From Granulicella arctica (lineage in GTDB: Bacteria; Acidobacteriota; Terriglobia; Terriglobales; Acidobacteriaceae), in the NCBI RefSeq assembly GCF_013410065.1, contig NZ_JACCCW010000002.1, positions 1,977,518 to 2,041,517 on the forward strand: a stretch of 64,000 nt of DNA. The letters run 5' to 3'. Position 1 is the stretch's first letter, and every line of letters starts with the position of its first letter. Positions 38,515 through 46,888 of this stretch are shown in pieces. A program made the translations under genes and the position numbers. Under the pieces are notes generated by a model. That model saw only the letters and a list, made by a program, of their open reading frames with translations, ran no database searches and was not told the DNA's origin.

Positions 38515-39600
38515 ATGCACTCCACAAGAACGACCTCCATCTTCCGAGCAGCAACACTCGCGGCACTGGCCCTCACTCTGGCCGTCGCCGGCTGCAAATC
38601 GGCCCCGCCGCCGCCCGATGACACAGCGCTGAACGCCGCCGTCCAGACCAAGATCACCAGCGATAGCGCCATCAGCACGGAGCCGATTCAGAGCTCGGTA
38701 CAGAGCGGAGTCGCGATCCTGCAAGGTGCCGTCAGCAGCGAAGCCGCAAAGGCCCTCGCAGCCAGCGACGCCAGTCAGGTTCCCGGCATCAAATCCGTCG
38801 TCAACCAGCTCACCGTCGAAACCGCCGCGCAGACACCCCCGCCAGCCGCTCCTGTCGCTCCAGCTCCCGTGCCCACCCGGCCCGGCAAACCATCCGCCGG
38901 CCTGAAGAAAAGGCCTGCCTACATTCCGCCGCCACCGCCGCAGCAGCCCGCTCCCATCGAGCGCCAGCAGCCCGTGCAGCAAGCCGTCCAGCCGCCCTTG
39001 CAACAGCCCGCGCCCCCACCACCGCCAGCCTTCCGAACAGTCACCATCCCCGCCGGTTCCACCCTGCCCGTCAGCATCACGCAGACTCTCGACAGCGCCA
39101 CCACCCAGACCGGCGACGCCTTCTCCGGAACCATTGCCAGCGACGTCATCATCGACGGCCTCGTAGCCATCCCCGCCGGAACCACCGTCAACGGCCGCGT
39201 CGATGAGGTCCACGAAGCAGGCCACTTCAAGGGCAGCTCCCTGCTCACCATCTCCCTCACGACACTCAACCGCCGCGGCGAACACCTCCCCATCACCACC
39301 GACCCCTTCAGCAAAGAAGGCAACGGCCGTGGCAAAAATACCGCCGAAAAAGTGGGAGGCGGAGCCGCCGTCGGCGCTATCCTCGGCGGTATCTTCGGAG
39401 GCGGCAAAGGAGCCGCCATCGGCGCGGCCGCAGGCGGCGGCCTCGGTGCCGGAGCCAACGGAGTCACCCGTGGACAGCAGGTTCAGATCCCATCCGAAAC
39501 CCTCGTCCGCTTCCGCCTCACCAACTCCATCGCCGTCCGCGCCTCCACCAACCCCGCAGGATCGGGCGACAACAACCTTCAGCATCACAACAGCAACTAA
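38515..39600 (+). CDS. BON-domain lipoprotein with glycine-zipper segment
   Basis: A 361-residue protein with a lipoprotein signal ending LTLAVAGC, so Cys is the acylation site. A BON-like domain follows (about residues 30-105, with GVAILQGAVSSEAAKALA and VPGIKSVVNQL). Next is a proline-rich linker (about 110-170) that could cross peptidoglycan. A beta domain contains VTIPAGSTLPVSITQTLDS. A glycine-zipper stretch (GGGAAVGAILGGIFGGG) could insert into membrane. The start chosen is the ATG directly before the signal, with AAAGGG upstream. Probably outer-membrane associated. Confidence 0.82.
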   Translation: MHSTRTTSIFRAATLAALALTLAVAGCKSAPPPPDDTALNAAVQTKITSDSAISTEPIQSSVQSGVAILQGAVSSEAAKALAASDASQVPGIKSVVNQLTVETAAQTPPPAAPVAPAPVPTRPGKPSAGLKKRPAYIPPPPPQQPAPIERQQPVQQAVQPPLQQPAPPPPPAFRTVTIPAGSTLPVSITQTLDSATTQTGDAFSGTIASDVIIDGLVAIPAGTTVNGRVDEVHEAGHFKGSSLLTISLTTLNRRGEHLPITTDPFSKEGNGRGKNTAEKVGGGAAVGAILGGIFGGGKGAAIGAAAGGGLGAGANGVTRGQQVQIPSETLVRFRLTNSIAVRASTNPAGSGDNNLQHHNSN

Positions 39601-39619
39601 CTATCTAGCAACCTCTACC

Positions 39620-39660
39620 GAGTGGGCGGCGACTCAGTATCATCCGCCCACTCAGTCTTC
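39620..39660 (+). terminator. intrinsic terminator after BON lipoprotein gene
   Basis: A 10-bp stem GAGTGGGCGG (39620-39629) with its complement at 39644-39653, a 14-base loop and a short T/C tail. Confidence 0.65.
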
Positions 39661-39666
39661 TTAGAC

Positions 39667-39805
39667 CCTGTCAAAAACTGCCTTTTGTTGTTGTTTGTTT
39701 TACGCCGTCATCCTGAACGCAGTGAAGGACCCCTGTATTTGTGCTTGTAGTTGCATGCAAGAGTACCTGTCGACAGCCTTGCCCCTACCGAAGTTTTTAG
39801 ACAGG
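39667..39805. repeat. intergenic element C with terminal inverted repeats
   Basis: The left end CCTGTCAAAAACTG and right end AGTTTTTAGACAGG are inverted copies differing by one inserted base and one end base. This is the best preserved pair of ends of the three elements. The core differs from A and B and contains a GTCATCCTGAACGCAGTGAAG copy of the second repeat family. It ends 13 bases before the GTG of the branching-enzyme gene. Confidence 0.7.
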
Positions 39806-39818
39806 TTTTTACTAACCG

Positions 39819-41669
39819 GTGCACACTGAGCAGACAGATGCCCAGGGCCTTCCCCTCACTCACTTTGCACCAATCCCATATGCCGAGGTAGACAACTTGA
39901 CGCAGCCACGCAGACAACCGGCAGGATTCCTGACCTTCACCCTGCATGCGCATCTGCCCTACGTCGTAAACCACGGCACCTGGCCGCATGGCATGGAGTG
40001 GCTCCACGAGGCCGCCGCCGAGACCTACCTCCCGCTCCTCCGCGTCCTCGGCAACCTCGAGCGCGACGGCATCGCCCTCCACTGCAACCTCAACCTCTCC
40101 CCCATCCTCCTCGAACAGCTTGCCCACCCCGTCTTCCTCGCCGAGTTCCCCAAATACCTCGGCCGCAAGATCGTCGCCGCCCGCGAGGACGAAGCCTTCT
40201 TCACCCAGTCCGGCGAAGCCCACTACGCCGAGATCTCCCGCTTCTGGCACCGCTTCTTCACCCAGGCCCTCGACGACTTCAACACCCTCGGACACGACAT
40301 CATCGCCGGATTCCGCCACTTCAACGACGCCGGACTCATCGACATCATCACCTGCGCCGCCACCCACGGCTACCTGCCACTCCTCGGCACCGACGAGAGC
40401 CTCCGTGCCCAGATCCGCACCGCCGTCCAGACCCACCGCCGCCACATCGGCAAACACCCCCGCGGCATCTGGAGCCCCGAGTGCGGCTACCGTCCCGCTG
40501 GCCTCTGGAGCTATCCCGTCCTCGACCAGGGCTCCTCCGAACCCCACCCCGCCTTCGAGCGCATCGGCATCGAGCAAGCCCTCTCAGAGTCAGGCATCGA
40601 GTTCTTCTACGTCGACACCCACCTCGTCGAAGAGTCGCAGCGCAGCAACTCTCCCTACACCTTCCTCAACGGCACCATCCCCCACGACGAGCAGACCGTG
40701 CAGATGACCCAGGCCCTGCACCGCAGCATCTATCAGCCCTACTACGTCGAAGGCGACTACGGCGGCGAGCTCAACAAGCGCTACGCCACCACCATCTTTC
40801 CCCGCGACCCGCACACCGGAACCCAGGTCTGGTCCGGCGAGAACGGCTACCCCGGAGACAGCAACTACCTCGACTTCCACAAGAAGCGCTGGCCCGGCGG
40901 ACATCGCTACTGGCGCGTCACCGGTCCCAAGGTCGACATGGGCGACAAGCTCCCCTACTACGCCAACGAGGCCACCGAGCGCACCCGCGTCCACGCCGCC
41001 CACTTCGTCGACCTCGTCCACCAGACCCTCGCCTCCGCCCTCAACGACCCCATCCCACCCATCCTCTGCGCTCCCTTCGACGCCGAGCTCTTCGGCCACT
41101 GGTGGTTCGAAGGACCGCAGTGGCTCGAGGCCGTCGCCCGCGCCTTCCACAACCACCCCAGCGGCATCGCCCTCACCAGCTCCGCCGACTATCTCGAGAA
41201 GTACCCCCGCGCCGGCTTCATCACCATGAAAGAAGGCTCCTGGGGAGCCCAGGGCCGCAACCAGGTCTGGATGAACCCCGAGACCAGTTGGACCTACGCC
41301 CACATCTACCCCGCCGAACGCTACGTCCGCGAGCTCTGCACCGGCACCCTCTGGCGCTCCTCCCCACTGGCAAAACACATCGCCCAGCAGCTCTGCCGCG
41401 AGCTCCTCCTCCTCGAGTCCTCCGACTGGCAGTTCCTCATCACCACCGGAGCCGCCCGCGACTACGCCGAGATCCGCTTCCTCACCCACAACGACCAGTT
41501 CAACGAGCTAAAAGGCATCTGGCAGACCCTCGAAGCCACCGGCAGCATCAGCAACGAGCAGGAAAAACGCCTAACCGAAATCCACACCCGCGACGGCATC
41601 TTCCCCGACATCGACCCCGAGTTCTGGGCCACCAACGCCCACAACAACGCCGCCGAAACCACCCTCTAG
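39819..41669 (+). CDS. GH57 1,4-alpha-glucan branching enzyme
   Basis: A 616-residue enzyme that transfers alpha-1,4 glucan segments to alpha-1,6 positions in glycogen. GH57 signatures are present: LHAHLPYVVNH at the start of the barrel, the nucleophile Glu in GIWSPECGYRP and the acid/base Asp in CAPFDAELFGHWWFEGP. The C-terminal helical domain extends to the end. The length fits branching enzymes of this family rather than amylopullulanases. The GTG start lies just after element C. The first 30 residues look less conserved, so the true start could be further in. Confidence 0.92.
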   Translation: MHTEQTDAQGLPLTHFAPIPYAEVDNLTQPRRQPAGFLTFTLHAHLPYVVNHGTWPHGMEWLHEAAAETYLPLLRVLGNLERDGIALHCNLNLSPILLEQLAHPVFLAEFPKYLGRKIVAAREDEAFFTQSGEAHYAEISRFWHRFFTQALDDFNTLGHDIIAGFRHFNDAGLIDIITCAATHGYLPLLGTDESLRAQIRTAVQTHRRHIGKHPRGIWSPECGYRPAGLWSYPVLDQGSSEPHPAFERIGIEQALSESGIEFFYVDTHLVEESQRSNSPYTFLNGTIPHDEQTVQMTQALHRSIYQPYYVEGDYGGELNKRYATTIFPRDPHTGTQVWSGENGYPGDSNYLDFHKKRWPGGHRYWRVTGPKVDMGDKLPYYANEATERTRVHAAHFVDLVHQTLASALNDPIPPILCAPFDAELFGHWWFEGPQWLEAVARAFHNHPSGIALTSSADYLEKYPRAGFITMKEGSWGAQGRNQVWMNPETSWTYAHIYPAERYVRELCTGTLWRSSPLAKHIAQQLCRELLLLESSDWQFLITTGAARDYAEIRFLTHNDQFNELKGIWQTLEATGSISNEQEKRLTEIHTRDGIFPDIDPEFWATNAHNNAAETTL

Positions 41670-41687
41670 CCCGCCACGCTAAACATT

Positions 41688-41852
41688 TGTCATCCTTCCG
41701 CAAAGCGGGAGGACCTGCTCTTGCCGTTGCTTGTTCTTACCAACCTCAACCCAAAAACAAAACTGTCATCCTGAGCGGAGGGCGCAGCCCGCAGCCGAAG
41801 GACCTGCGGTTGCCCTTGCCGTTGCCTGTCCTTGCCGTCATCCTGACCTGAG
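41688..41852. repeat. two tandem copies of the TGTCATCC-type repeat
   Basis: The first copy begins at 41688 (TGTCATCCTTCCGCAAAGCG and GGACCTGCTCTTGCC). The second begins at 41764 (TGTCATCCTGAGCGGAGG and GGACCTGCGGTTGCC), ending with a partial copy GTCATCCTGACCTGAGCG. They fill the gap between the branching enzyme and the convergent tail-tube gene. Confidence 0.68.
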
Positions 41853-41887
41853 CGACTCCCCAAATCCAGAAAGCGCTTTACAAAGCC

Positions 41888-42349
41888 CTAACTCCCAGGC
41901 ACCCCCACCGAAGTATCCCGCTCAAACGTTGCATACTCCAGCATCAGCCGCTCCACCACCATCACATTCCCATCCGCATCCAGCACCGACATCGCCTCAT
42001 ACGAACTAGGCCAGCACTGCATCACCTTGTACGAAACCACCAGCGACCCAGCCGGATCATAAAGATCAATCACCAGATCCTTCAAGATCGTCCCCGCCAC
42101 CGGCGCATTCCCCATCACCTGCTGCGCCCATTCTTCGAACGCCAGGTCAAAGGTCACCCCTCGCTCCAGCGTCAACGGCTCATACTTCGTCCGCCCCGGA
42201 CCCGTCCCTTCGACATTCGTAGCCCCATCCCGCATCGTCACCACATCCGCGCTCCACCGCAGCCCCGAGATCTTCGACACCCCCGCCACAAACCTCCCAT
42301 CCCACTTCACCCGAAAATTCCTGTTCTCAAACGGCCCCGTCACAGCCAT
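41888..42349 (-). CDS. orphan T4 gp19-like tail-tube protein
   Basis: A 153-residue protein of the phage tail-tube (T4 gp19-like) family. It has the typical start PFENRNFRVKWDGRFVAGVSKISGL split at DGRFVAG, then LERGVTFDLAFEEWA, YDPAGSLVVSYKVMQCWPSSYE and a late beta strand VMVVERLMLEYATFE. Members form the inner tube of contractile tails and extracellular contractile injection systems. No sheath, baseplate or ATPase gene is nearby. GAGGAGG about 5 bases before the ATG fixes the start. It ends a short two-gene unit with the DUF4197 gene. Confidence 0.86.
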   Translation of the reverse strand: MAVTGPFENRNFRVKWDGRFVAGVSKISGLRWSADVVTMRDGATNVEGTGPGRTKYEPLTLERGVTFDLAFEEWAQQVMGNAPVAGTILKDLVIDLYDPAGSLVVSYKVMQCWPSSYEAMSVLDADGNVMVVERLMLEYATFERDTSVGVPGS

Positions 42350-42404
42350 GCCATCCTCCTCATCTACAGCGTCGGAACCCTGGGCCCGTCCATCTACAAA
42401 ACCA

Positions 42405-43100
42405 CTACCGCCCAAACACCGACTTCAACAGCGGAGTCACCTGCGCCGCCGGATTCGTCCGAATCTTAGTCTCCTCATCCCCCATCACCACAAACAGCCC
42501 ATCCACCGCCTTCTCCAGCACATACGCATTGATATCCACCGTCGGCGTCTTCATAAACGGCATCGATGGCGCGTGCCCCATCAGGTCCTGAAACTTGGTC
42601 GTCACCCCAGCCTTATCCATCGACTGATCCACAATCGGCTTGAACGCCGCGCTGATCTTATCCGACGTCGTCCGTTTGAAGTACTGCGTCCCCGCCGTAT
42701 TCCCACCCGCCACAATCTGCCGCGCATCGTCGAAGGTCATCGCCCTCAGCGCATCCATCAAGATCGACTTCGCCGCCGGAGCCGCCTGCTCTGCCGCCGT
42801 ATTCATACTCCGCTCGAACTCATCCACCTTCGGCCCCATCCCCATCCCACGCAGCCCCTTCTCCACCGTCTGCAACTTCGGCGGCATCAGAATCTTGATC
42901 GCCGCGTTATCAAAGTACCCGCCCGGCCGTCCCGTCGACGACACCGCCGTCGAAACGCCCTTCGTCAGCGCCTCCTTCAACCCACCCGAAGCCTGCTGCG
43001 ACGTCAGCGCCCCCGCAATCCCCTGCGCTGCACCCGAACCGGTCCCGGCCACACACGCCGACACCACCGCCAGAACCAACGTACGTATCCGAATATCCAT
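42405..43100 (-). CDS. DUF4197-family exported protein
   Basis: A 231-residue protein with a signal peptide (VLAVVSACVAGTGSGAAQG). The DUF4197 pattern is GLKEALTKGVSTAVSSTGRPGGYFDNAAIKILMPPKLQ, split around GGYFDNAAIKILMPP, followed by YFKRTTSDKI and the C-terminal DGLFVVMGDEETKIRTNP. Members occur in many proteobacteria and acidobacteria, with no known activity. It lies directly upstream of the tail-tube gene on the same strand (55-base gap). Confidence 0.87.
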   Translation of the reverse strand: MDIRIRTLVLAVVSACVAGTGSGAAQGIAGALTSQQASGGLKEALTKGVSTAVSSTGRPGGYFDNAAIKILMPPKLQTVEKGLRGMGMGPKVDEFERSMNTAAEQAAPAAKSILMDALRAMTFDDARQIVAGGNTAGTQYFKRTTSDKISAAFKPIVDQSMDKAGVTTKFQDLMGHAPSMPFMKTPTVDINAYVLEKAVDGLFVVMGDEETKIRTNPAAQVTPLLKSVFGR

Positions 43101-43143
43101 GCGTGACACCCTAACACCGAATCACACGCCTAAAATAAAAAGT

Positions 43144-44031
43144 GTGGCCACCGCCCCCCACATCCCGTACCCCAGCAAAACACCTCTACCCTTCCCCCCG
43201 CCACGCAAACAGCAATCCAGAGAACAACACAACCCCCTCACTCTCTGGCACCTCCTCTCCCTCGACGCCCCCACCGTCGCCGCCCTCTGGACATGGTTCC
43301 TGGCCCGCGCCAACCACATCCATCTCCCACCGGCCGCCATTGCCGCCATGTCCATCGCCGTCTGGCTCCTCTACGCCACCGATCGCTTACTAGACTCCCG
43401 CACCACCGACACCCACACCCTCGAAGCCCGCCACCACTTCCATCACCGCCACCGCCGAGCCTTCCTCACCACCATCCTCCTCTCCGCCGCAACCCTCGCC
43501 GCCCTGCTCCCCCGCCTCACACCCGCCTCCATCCGCCTCTACCTCATCGAGGGCAGCTTCCTCGTCGCCTACTTCATCCTCATCCACGCCACCCGCAGCG
43601 CCCACCGACTCCCCAAAGAGTTCGCCGTCGGCCTCTTCTTCGCCGCCGCCACCTTCATCCCCACCATCTCCCGCGAACCTTCCCTGCGCCTCCCACTCCT
43701 CGCCCCAGCTATTCTCTTCAGCGCGCTATGCAGCCTCAACTGCCTCTTCATCTACGCCTGGGAGCACCACTCATCCGACCCAACCGCCCATCTCACCACC
43801 CGCATCGCCCTCCAATCTCTCAAGCCACTCGCCACAGCCCTGCTCCTAGCCTCCACAGCCCTTACGCTCCTCGATCACCAAGCCCCCTGGCCCATCCCCG
43901 CCTCCATAGCCCTCTCGACCGCCGCCCTTCTACTCCTCCATCGCTACCGCCACACCATCCCCGCCACCACCCTCCGAGCCGCCGCCGACCTTGCCCTCCT
44001 CACCCCGGCACTCTTCGTCTTCTTCCTATGA
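43144..44031 (+). CDS. polytopic membrane protein, UbiA-like
   Basis: A protein of about 295 residues with eight hydrophobic segments. YATDRLLDSRTTDTH after the second segment recalls the Asp-rich motif of UbiA prenyltransferases, and the topology agrees. The second Asp motif is not clear, so the assignment is tentative. The GTG at 43144 is my choice. The longer frame upstream runs antisense to the DUF4197 gene. The stop overlaps the ATG of the next gene (ATGA), so the two are translationally coupled. Confidence 0.66.
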   Translation: MATAPHIPYPSKTPLPFPPPRKQQSREQHNPLTLWHLLSLDAPTVAALWTWFLARANHIHLPPAAIAAMSIAVWLLYATDRLLDSRTTDTHTLEARHHFHHRHRRAFLTTILLSAATLAALLPRLTPASIRLYLIEGSFLVAYFILIHATRSAHRLPKEFAVGLFFAAATFIPTISREPSLRLPLLAPAILFSALCSLNCLFIYAWEHHSSDPTAHLTTRIALQSLKPLATALLLASTALTLLDHQAPWPIPASIALSTAALLLLHRYRHTIPATTLRAAADLALLTPALFVFFL

Positions 44032-44675
44032 ACTCCCAACCCAACTTCAACCTCATCGCCCGTCCCTATCGCTGGCTCGAATACCTCACCCTCGGCCCCA
44101 TCCTCCAAAACTGCCGCACCCACTTCCTCCCACTCCTCCTCGACCGCAAACAAGCCCTCGTCCTAGGAGACGGAGACGGCCGCTTCCTCGCAAAACTCCT
44201 CACCCGCAACCCAACCCTCCAGGCCGATGCAGTAGACACCAGCGCGACCATGCTCCGCCTCCTCCGCAACCGTTGCGAAGCAGCCACCCTCACCACCACA
44301 ACCCGCCTCCGCACCCACAACCGCAGCGCCCTCGACCACTCCCCCTCAGCAAAGACAGACCTCATCACCGCACACTTCTTCTTCGACTGCCTCCCCCAGC
44401 AAGACCTCGACACCCTCATCGTCCGCATAGCCCCACACACCAGCCCAAACACCCTCTGGCTAATCTCCGACTTCCGTATCCCCTCAGGCCCGATGAGTCT
44501 TCCAGCCAAACTCTACATCCGTTCCCTCTACCTCGCCTTCTGCCTGCTCACCGGCCTCCGTACCACCCACCTCCCCGACCATGAAATCCCTCTCCGCCGC
44601 GCCGGACTCACCCGAACCCACCAGCGCCTCTTTTTATTCGGCCTCCTCACCACAGAAATATGGAGCCGTTTGTGA
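44028..44675 (+). CDS. class I SAM-dependent methyltransferase
   Basis: A 215-residue protein with the Rossmann motif I LVLGDGDGRFLAKLL, motif II with acidic DAVDTSATMLRLL and a later DLITAHFFFDCLP. It is of the UbiE-like or small-molecule type. The ATG overlaps the stop of the membrane protein gene by four bases. Together with the UbiA-like protein it might act on a lipid quinone or other prenylated substrate. This is inference from position only. Confidence 0.8.
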   Translation: MNSQPNFNLIARPYRWLEYLTLGPILQNCRTHFLPLLLDRKQALVLGDGDGRFLAKLLTRNPTLQADAVDTSATMLRLLRNRCEAATLTTTTRLRTHNRSALDHSPSAKTDLITAHFFFDCLPQQDLDTLIVRIAPHTSPNTLWLISDFRIPSGPMSLPAKLYIRSLYLAFCLLTGLRTTHLPDHEIPLRRAGLTRTHQRLFLFGLLTTEIWSRL

Positions 44676-44697
44676 CACTCCTGCGTACAATTCCTCC

Positions 44698-46743
44698 ATG
44701 TCGCGCATCCTTCTCATCACAGCCGTCCTCCTCTTCGCACCCTTCTCCGCGAACGCCCAGACGACCAGCATCCAGACGCCCAGCATAGCGATCAACTCCC
44801 CCACGCCCCTCTCCACCCGTGTCGTCGCCTACACCCTCGACGCCAAAGTCGACACCGACAAAAAATCCCTCGACGCCACCGAGATCCTCACCTACAAGAA
44901 CCTCACCGGCCAGCCCCTCAGCACCTTCCCCTTCCATCTCTATCTCAACGGCTTCCAGCCCCAGTCCAGCTTCACCTCCGAAACCCACTTCACCGGAGGC
45001 ATCCGCGACAACGAGAAGAGCGACGACTACCCCGCCGAGAAGATCGGCAGCATCACCATCTCCAAGATCACCGCCGACGGCTTCGGCGACCTCACCTCCA
45101 CCCAGCACTTCCTCGCCCCCGACGACAACAACACCAACGACCGCACCGTCGTCCAGATTGCCCTCCCTCATCCCCTCGCCCCGAACGACTCCGTCACCTT
45201 CCGCCTCTCCTTCCACGACCAGTTCCCGCTCTCCATCGCCCGCAACGGCTACAAGCGCGACTTCCTCATGGGAGGCCAGTGGTTCCCCAAGGTAGGCGTC
45301 TTCTGGCACGGCGCCTGGAACTGCCACCAGTACCACTCCACCACCGAGTTCTTCTCCGACTTCGGAACCTACCTCGTCCACCTGACCGTCCCCCGCCGCT
45401 ACGTCGTCGGAGCCAGCGGCGTCCCCACCGGCGAGATCATCAACAACGACGGCACCAAAACCCTCGGCTTCTACGGCGAAGACATCGGCGACTTCGCCTT
45501 CGCCGCCAGCCCCCACTTCCAGGTCACCGACGGCGTCTTCCTCTCCTCCATGGGCCCCGTCCAGATCCACGCCCTCGCCCTAACCTCCCACCCCGCAGCC
45601 GGTCAGCGCTATCTCAAGATCATGCAGCAGACCCTCGCGCAGTTCGACAAGCGCTACGGCCCTTACCCCTACAAGATCCTCACCGTCATCGACCCCGAAC
45701 CCGGCTCCGAGATAGGCGGCATGGAGTACCCCACCCTCTTCACCGGCGACACCAGTTGGTACGAGCCTACCTTCGAGACCGAAATCACCGCCGAGCACGA
45801 GTTCGGCCACCAGTACTGGTACGGCATGGTCGCCACCAACGAGTTCGAGGACGCCTGGCTCGACGAAGGCATCAACTCCTACACCGAAGCCAAGGTCATG
45901 GCCGCCATCCTCGGCAAGAACACCTCCGTGTTCAGCCGCAACTACGCCAACGCCGGCGACGCCTCCTTGCACCGGTTCGAATACATCATCGCAGCGGACT
46001 TCGACCCCGTCACCCGTCACGCCTGGCAGTTCCGCAACTCCAACTCCTACGGCGGAGTCACCTACGGCAAAACCAGCACCCTCCTCACCACCCTCGAAGG
46101 CATCATCGGCCGCGACACCATGGACGAGGCCATGCGCCGCTACTTCATGAAGTACCGCTTCACCCACCCCACCACCGAAGACTTCCTGCGCACCATCGAA
46201 CAAGTCGCCGTCGAACGCGGCAAAGCCACCGTCCTCGCGCCCTCCAGCCCAATGGCCAGCCCCGTACCCTTCTCCGGAGACTTCGCCTCTACCCCGCCCG
46301 TCAACTCCAGCCTCCGCACCTTCTTCAACCAGGCCGTCTACGGAACCCAGGTTCTCGACTACACCGTCGACTCCATCGCCTCCGATCCCGTCCAGTGGTG
46401 GCTCCCCACCAAAGAAGACAAGAACACCGAATACCTCACCACCGTCTACCTCCGCCGCAAAAGCGACTTCATCCTCCCCGTCACCGTCCAGATCGTCTTC
46501 TCCGACGGCACCCGCCTCCGCGACACCTGGGATGGCATCGACCGCTGGAAGAAGCTGACCTATACCCGCAAGGCAAAAATCGTCTCCGCCGAGATCGACC
46601 CCGACCACCTCGTCCCGCTCGACACCGACTACTTCAACAACAGCATCACCAAAAACTACGACTCCATCCCGCGCAAAAAACTCGCCAACATCTGGCTCTC
46701 GGCACAACAGCTCCTGGCTCAGCTCGCCGCATGGCTGGTGTAA
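44698..46743 (+). CDS. exported M1-family metallopeptidase
   Basis: A 681-residue secreted aminopeptidase-like protein. A signal peptide (RILLITAVLLFAPFSANA) leads to the M1 N-terminal beta domain. The catalytic site is seen in IGGMEYPTLF, the zinc motif AEHEFGHQYWYG and the third ligand in EDAWLDEGINSYTE. The C-terminal region continues to residue 680. TACAAT ends 6 bases before the ATG with no Shine-Dalgarno, so it is probably leaderless. The ORF upstream of this ATG is not coding. Confidence 0.93.
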   Translation: MSRILLITAVLLFAPFSANAQTTSIQTPSIAINSPTPLSTRVVAYTLDAKVDTDKKSLDATEILTYKNLTGQPLSTFPFHLYLNGFQPQSSFTSETHFTGGIRDNEKSDDYPAEKIGSITISKITADGFGDLTSTQHFLAPDDNNTNDRTVVQIALPHPLAPNDSVTFRLSFHDQFPLSIARNGYKRDFLMGGQWFPKVGVFWHGAWNCHQYHSTTEFFSDFGTYLVHLTVPRRYVVGASGVPTGEIINNDGTKTLGFYGEDIGDFAFAASPHFQVTDGVFLSSMGPVQIHALALTSHPAAGQRYLKIMQQTLAQFDKRYGPYPYKILTVIDPEPGSEIGGMEYPTLFTGDTSWYEPTFETEITAEHEFGHQYWYGMVATNEFEDAWLDEGINSYTEAKVMAAILGKNTSVFSRNYANAGDASLHRFEYIIAADFDPVTRHAWQFRNSNSYGGVTYGKTSTLLTTLEGIIGRDTMDEAMRRYFMKYRFTHPTTEDFLRTIEQVAVERGKATVLAPSSPMASPVPFSGDFASTPPVNSSLRTFFNQAVYGTQVLDYTVDSIASDPVQWWLPTKEDKNTEYLTTVYLRRKSDFILPVTVQIVFSDGTRLRDTWDGIDRWKKLTYTRKAKIVSAEIDPDHLVPLDTDYFNNSITKNYDSIPRKKLANIWLSAQQLLAQLAAWLV

Positions 46744-46751
46744 CTACAAAT

Positions 46752-46791
46752 GTGTAACTACAAAACCGTAACTCCGCTTTTGTAGTTACAC
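46752..46791. terminator. inverted repeat after the M1 peptidase
   Basis: A perfect 14-bp stem (46752-46765 with 46778-46791) and a 12-base loop. The stem is AT-rich with TTTT inside, so the pattern could terminate transcription. There is no clean T tract after it. Confidence 0.6.
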
Positions 46792-46888
46792 TCTCAAATT
46801 TCGAAGGTCTGCATCAACAACAGGCCCTCCCGCAGCTCAGCTTTTGTCAAGTCACCTCTGAACCTGCAACCCCCGAGGACACGTAGAA

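Noticed and set aside
39998..41851. Long plus-strand frame of 617 codons across the GH57 gene
   Set aside because: It is rich in Arg, Pro and His, matches no family and lies in a different frame of a well-conserved enzyme. Long frames of this type arise from the C-rich third positions of real genes. The same holds for 213-1136 minus and 45279-46757 plus.
41888..42349. Prophage remnant
   Set aside because: Only one tail-type gene is present and its neighbours are ordinary chromosomal genes, so I report it as an orphan gene rather than a prophage.
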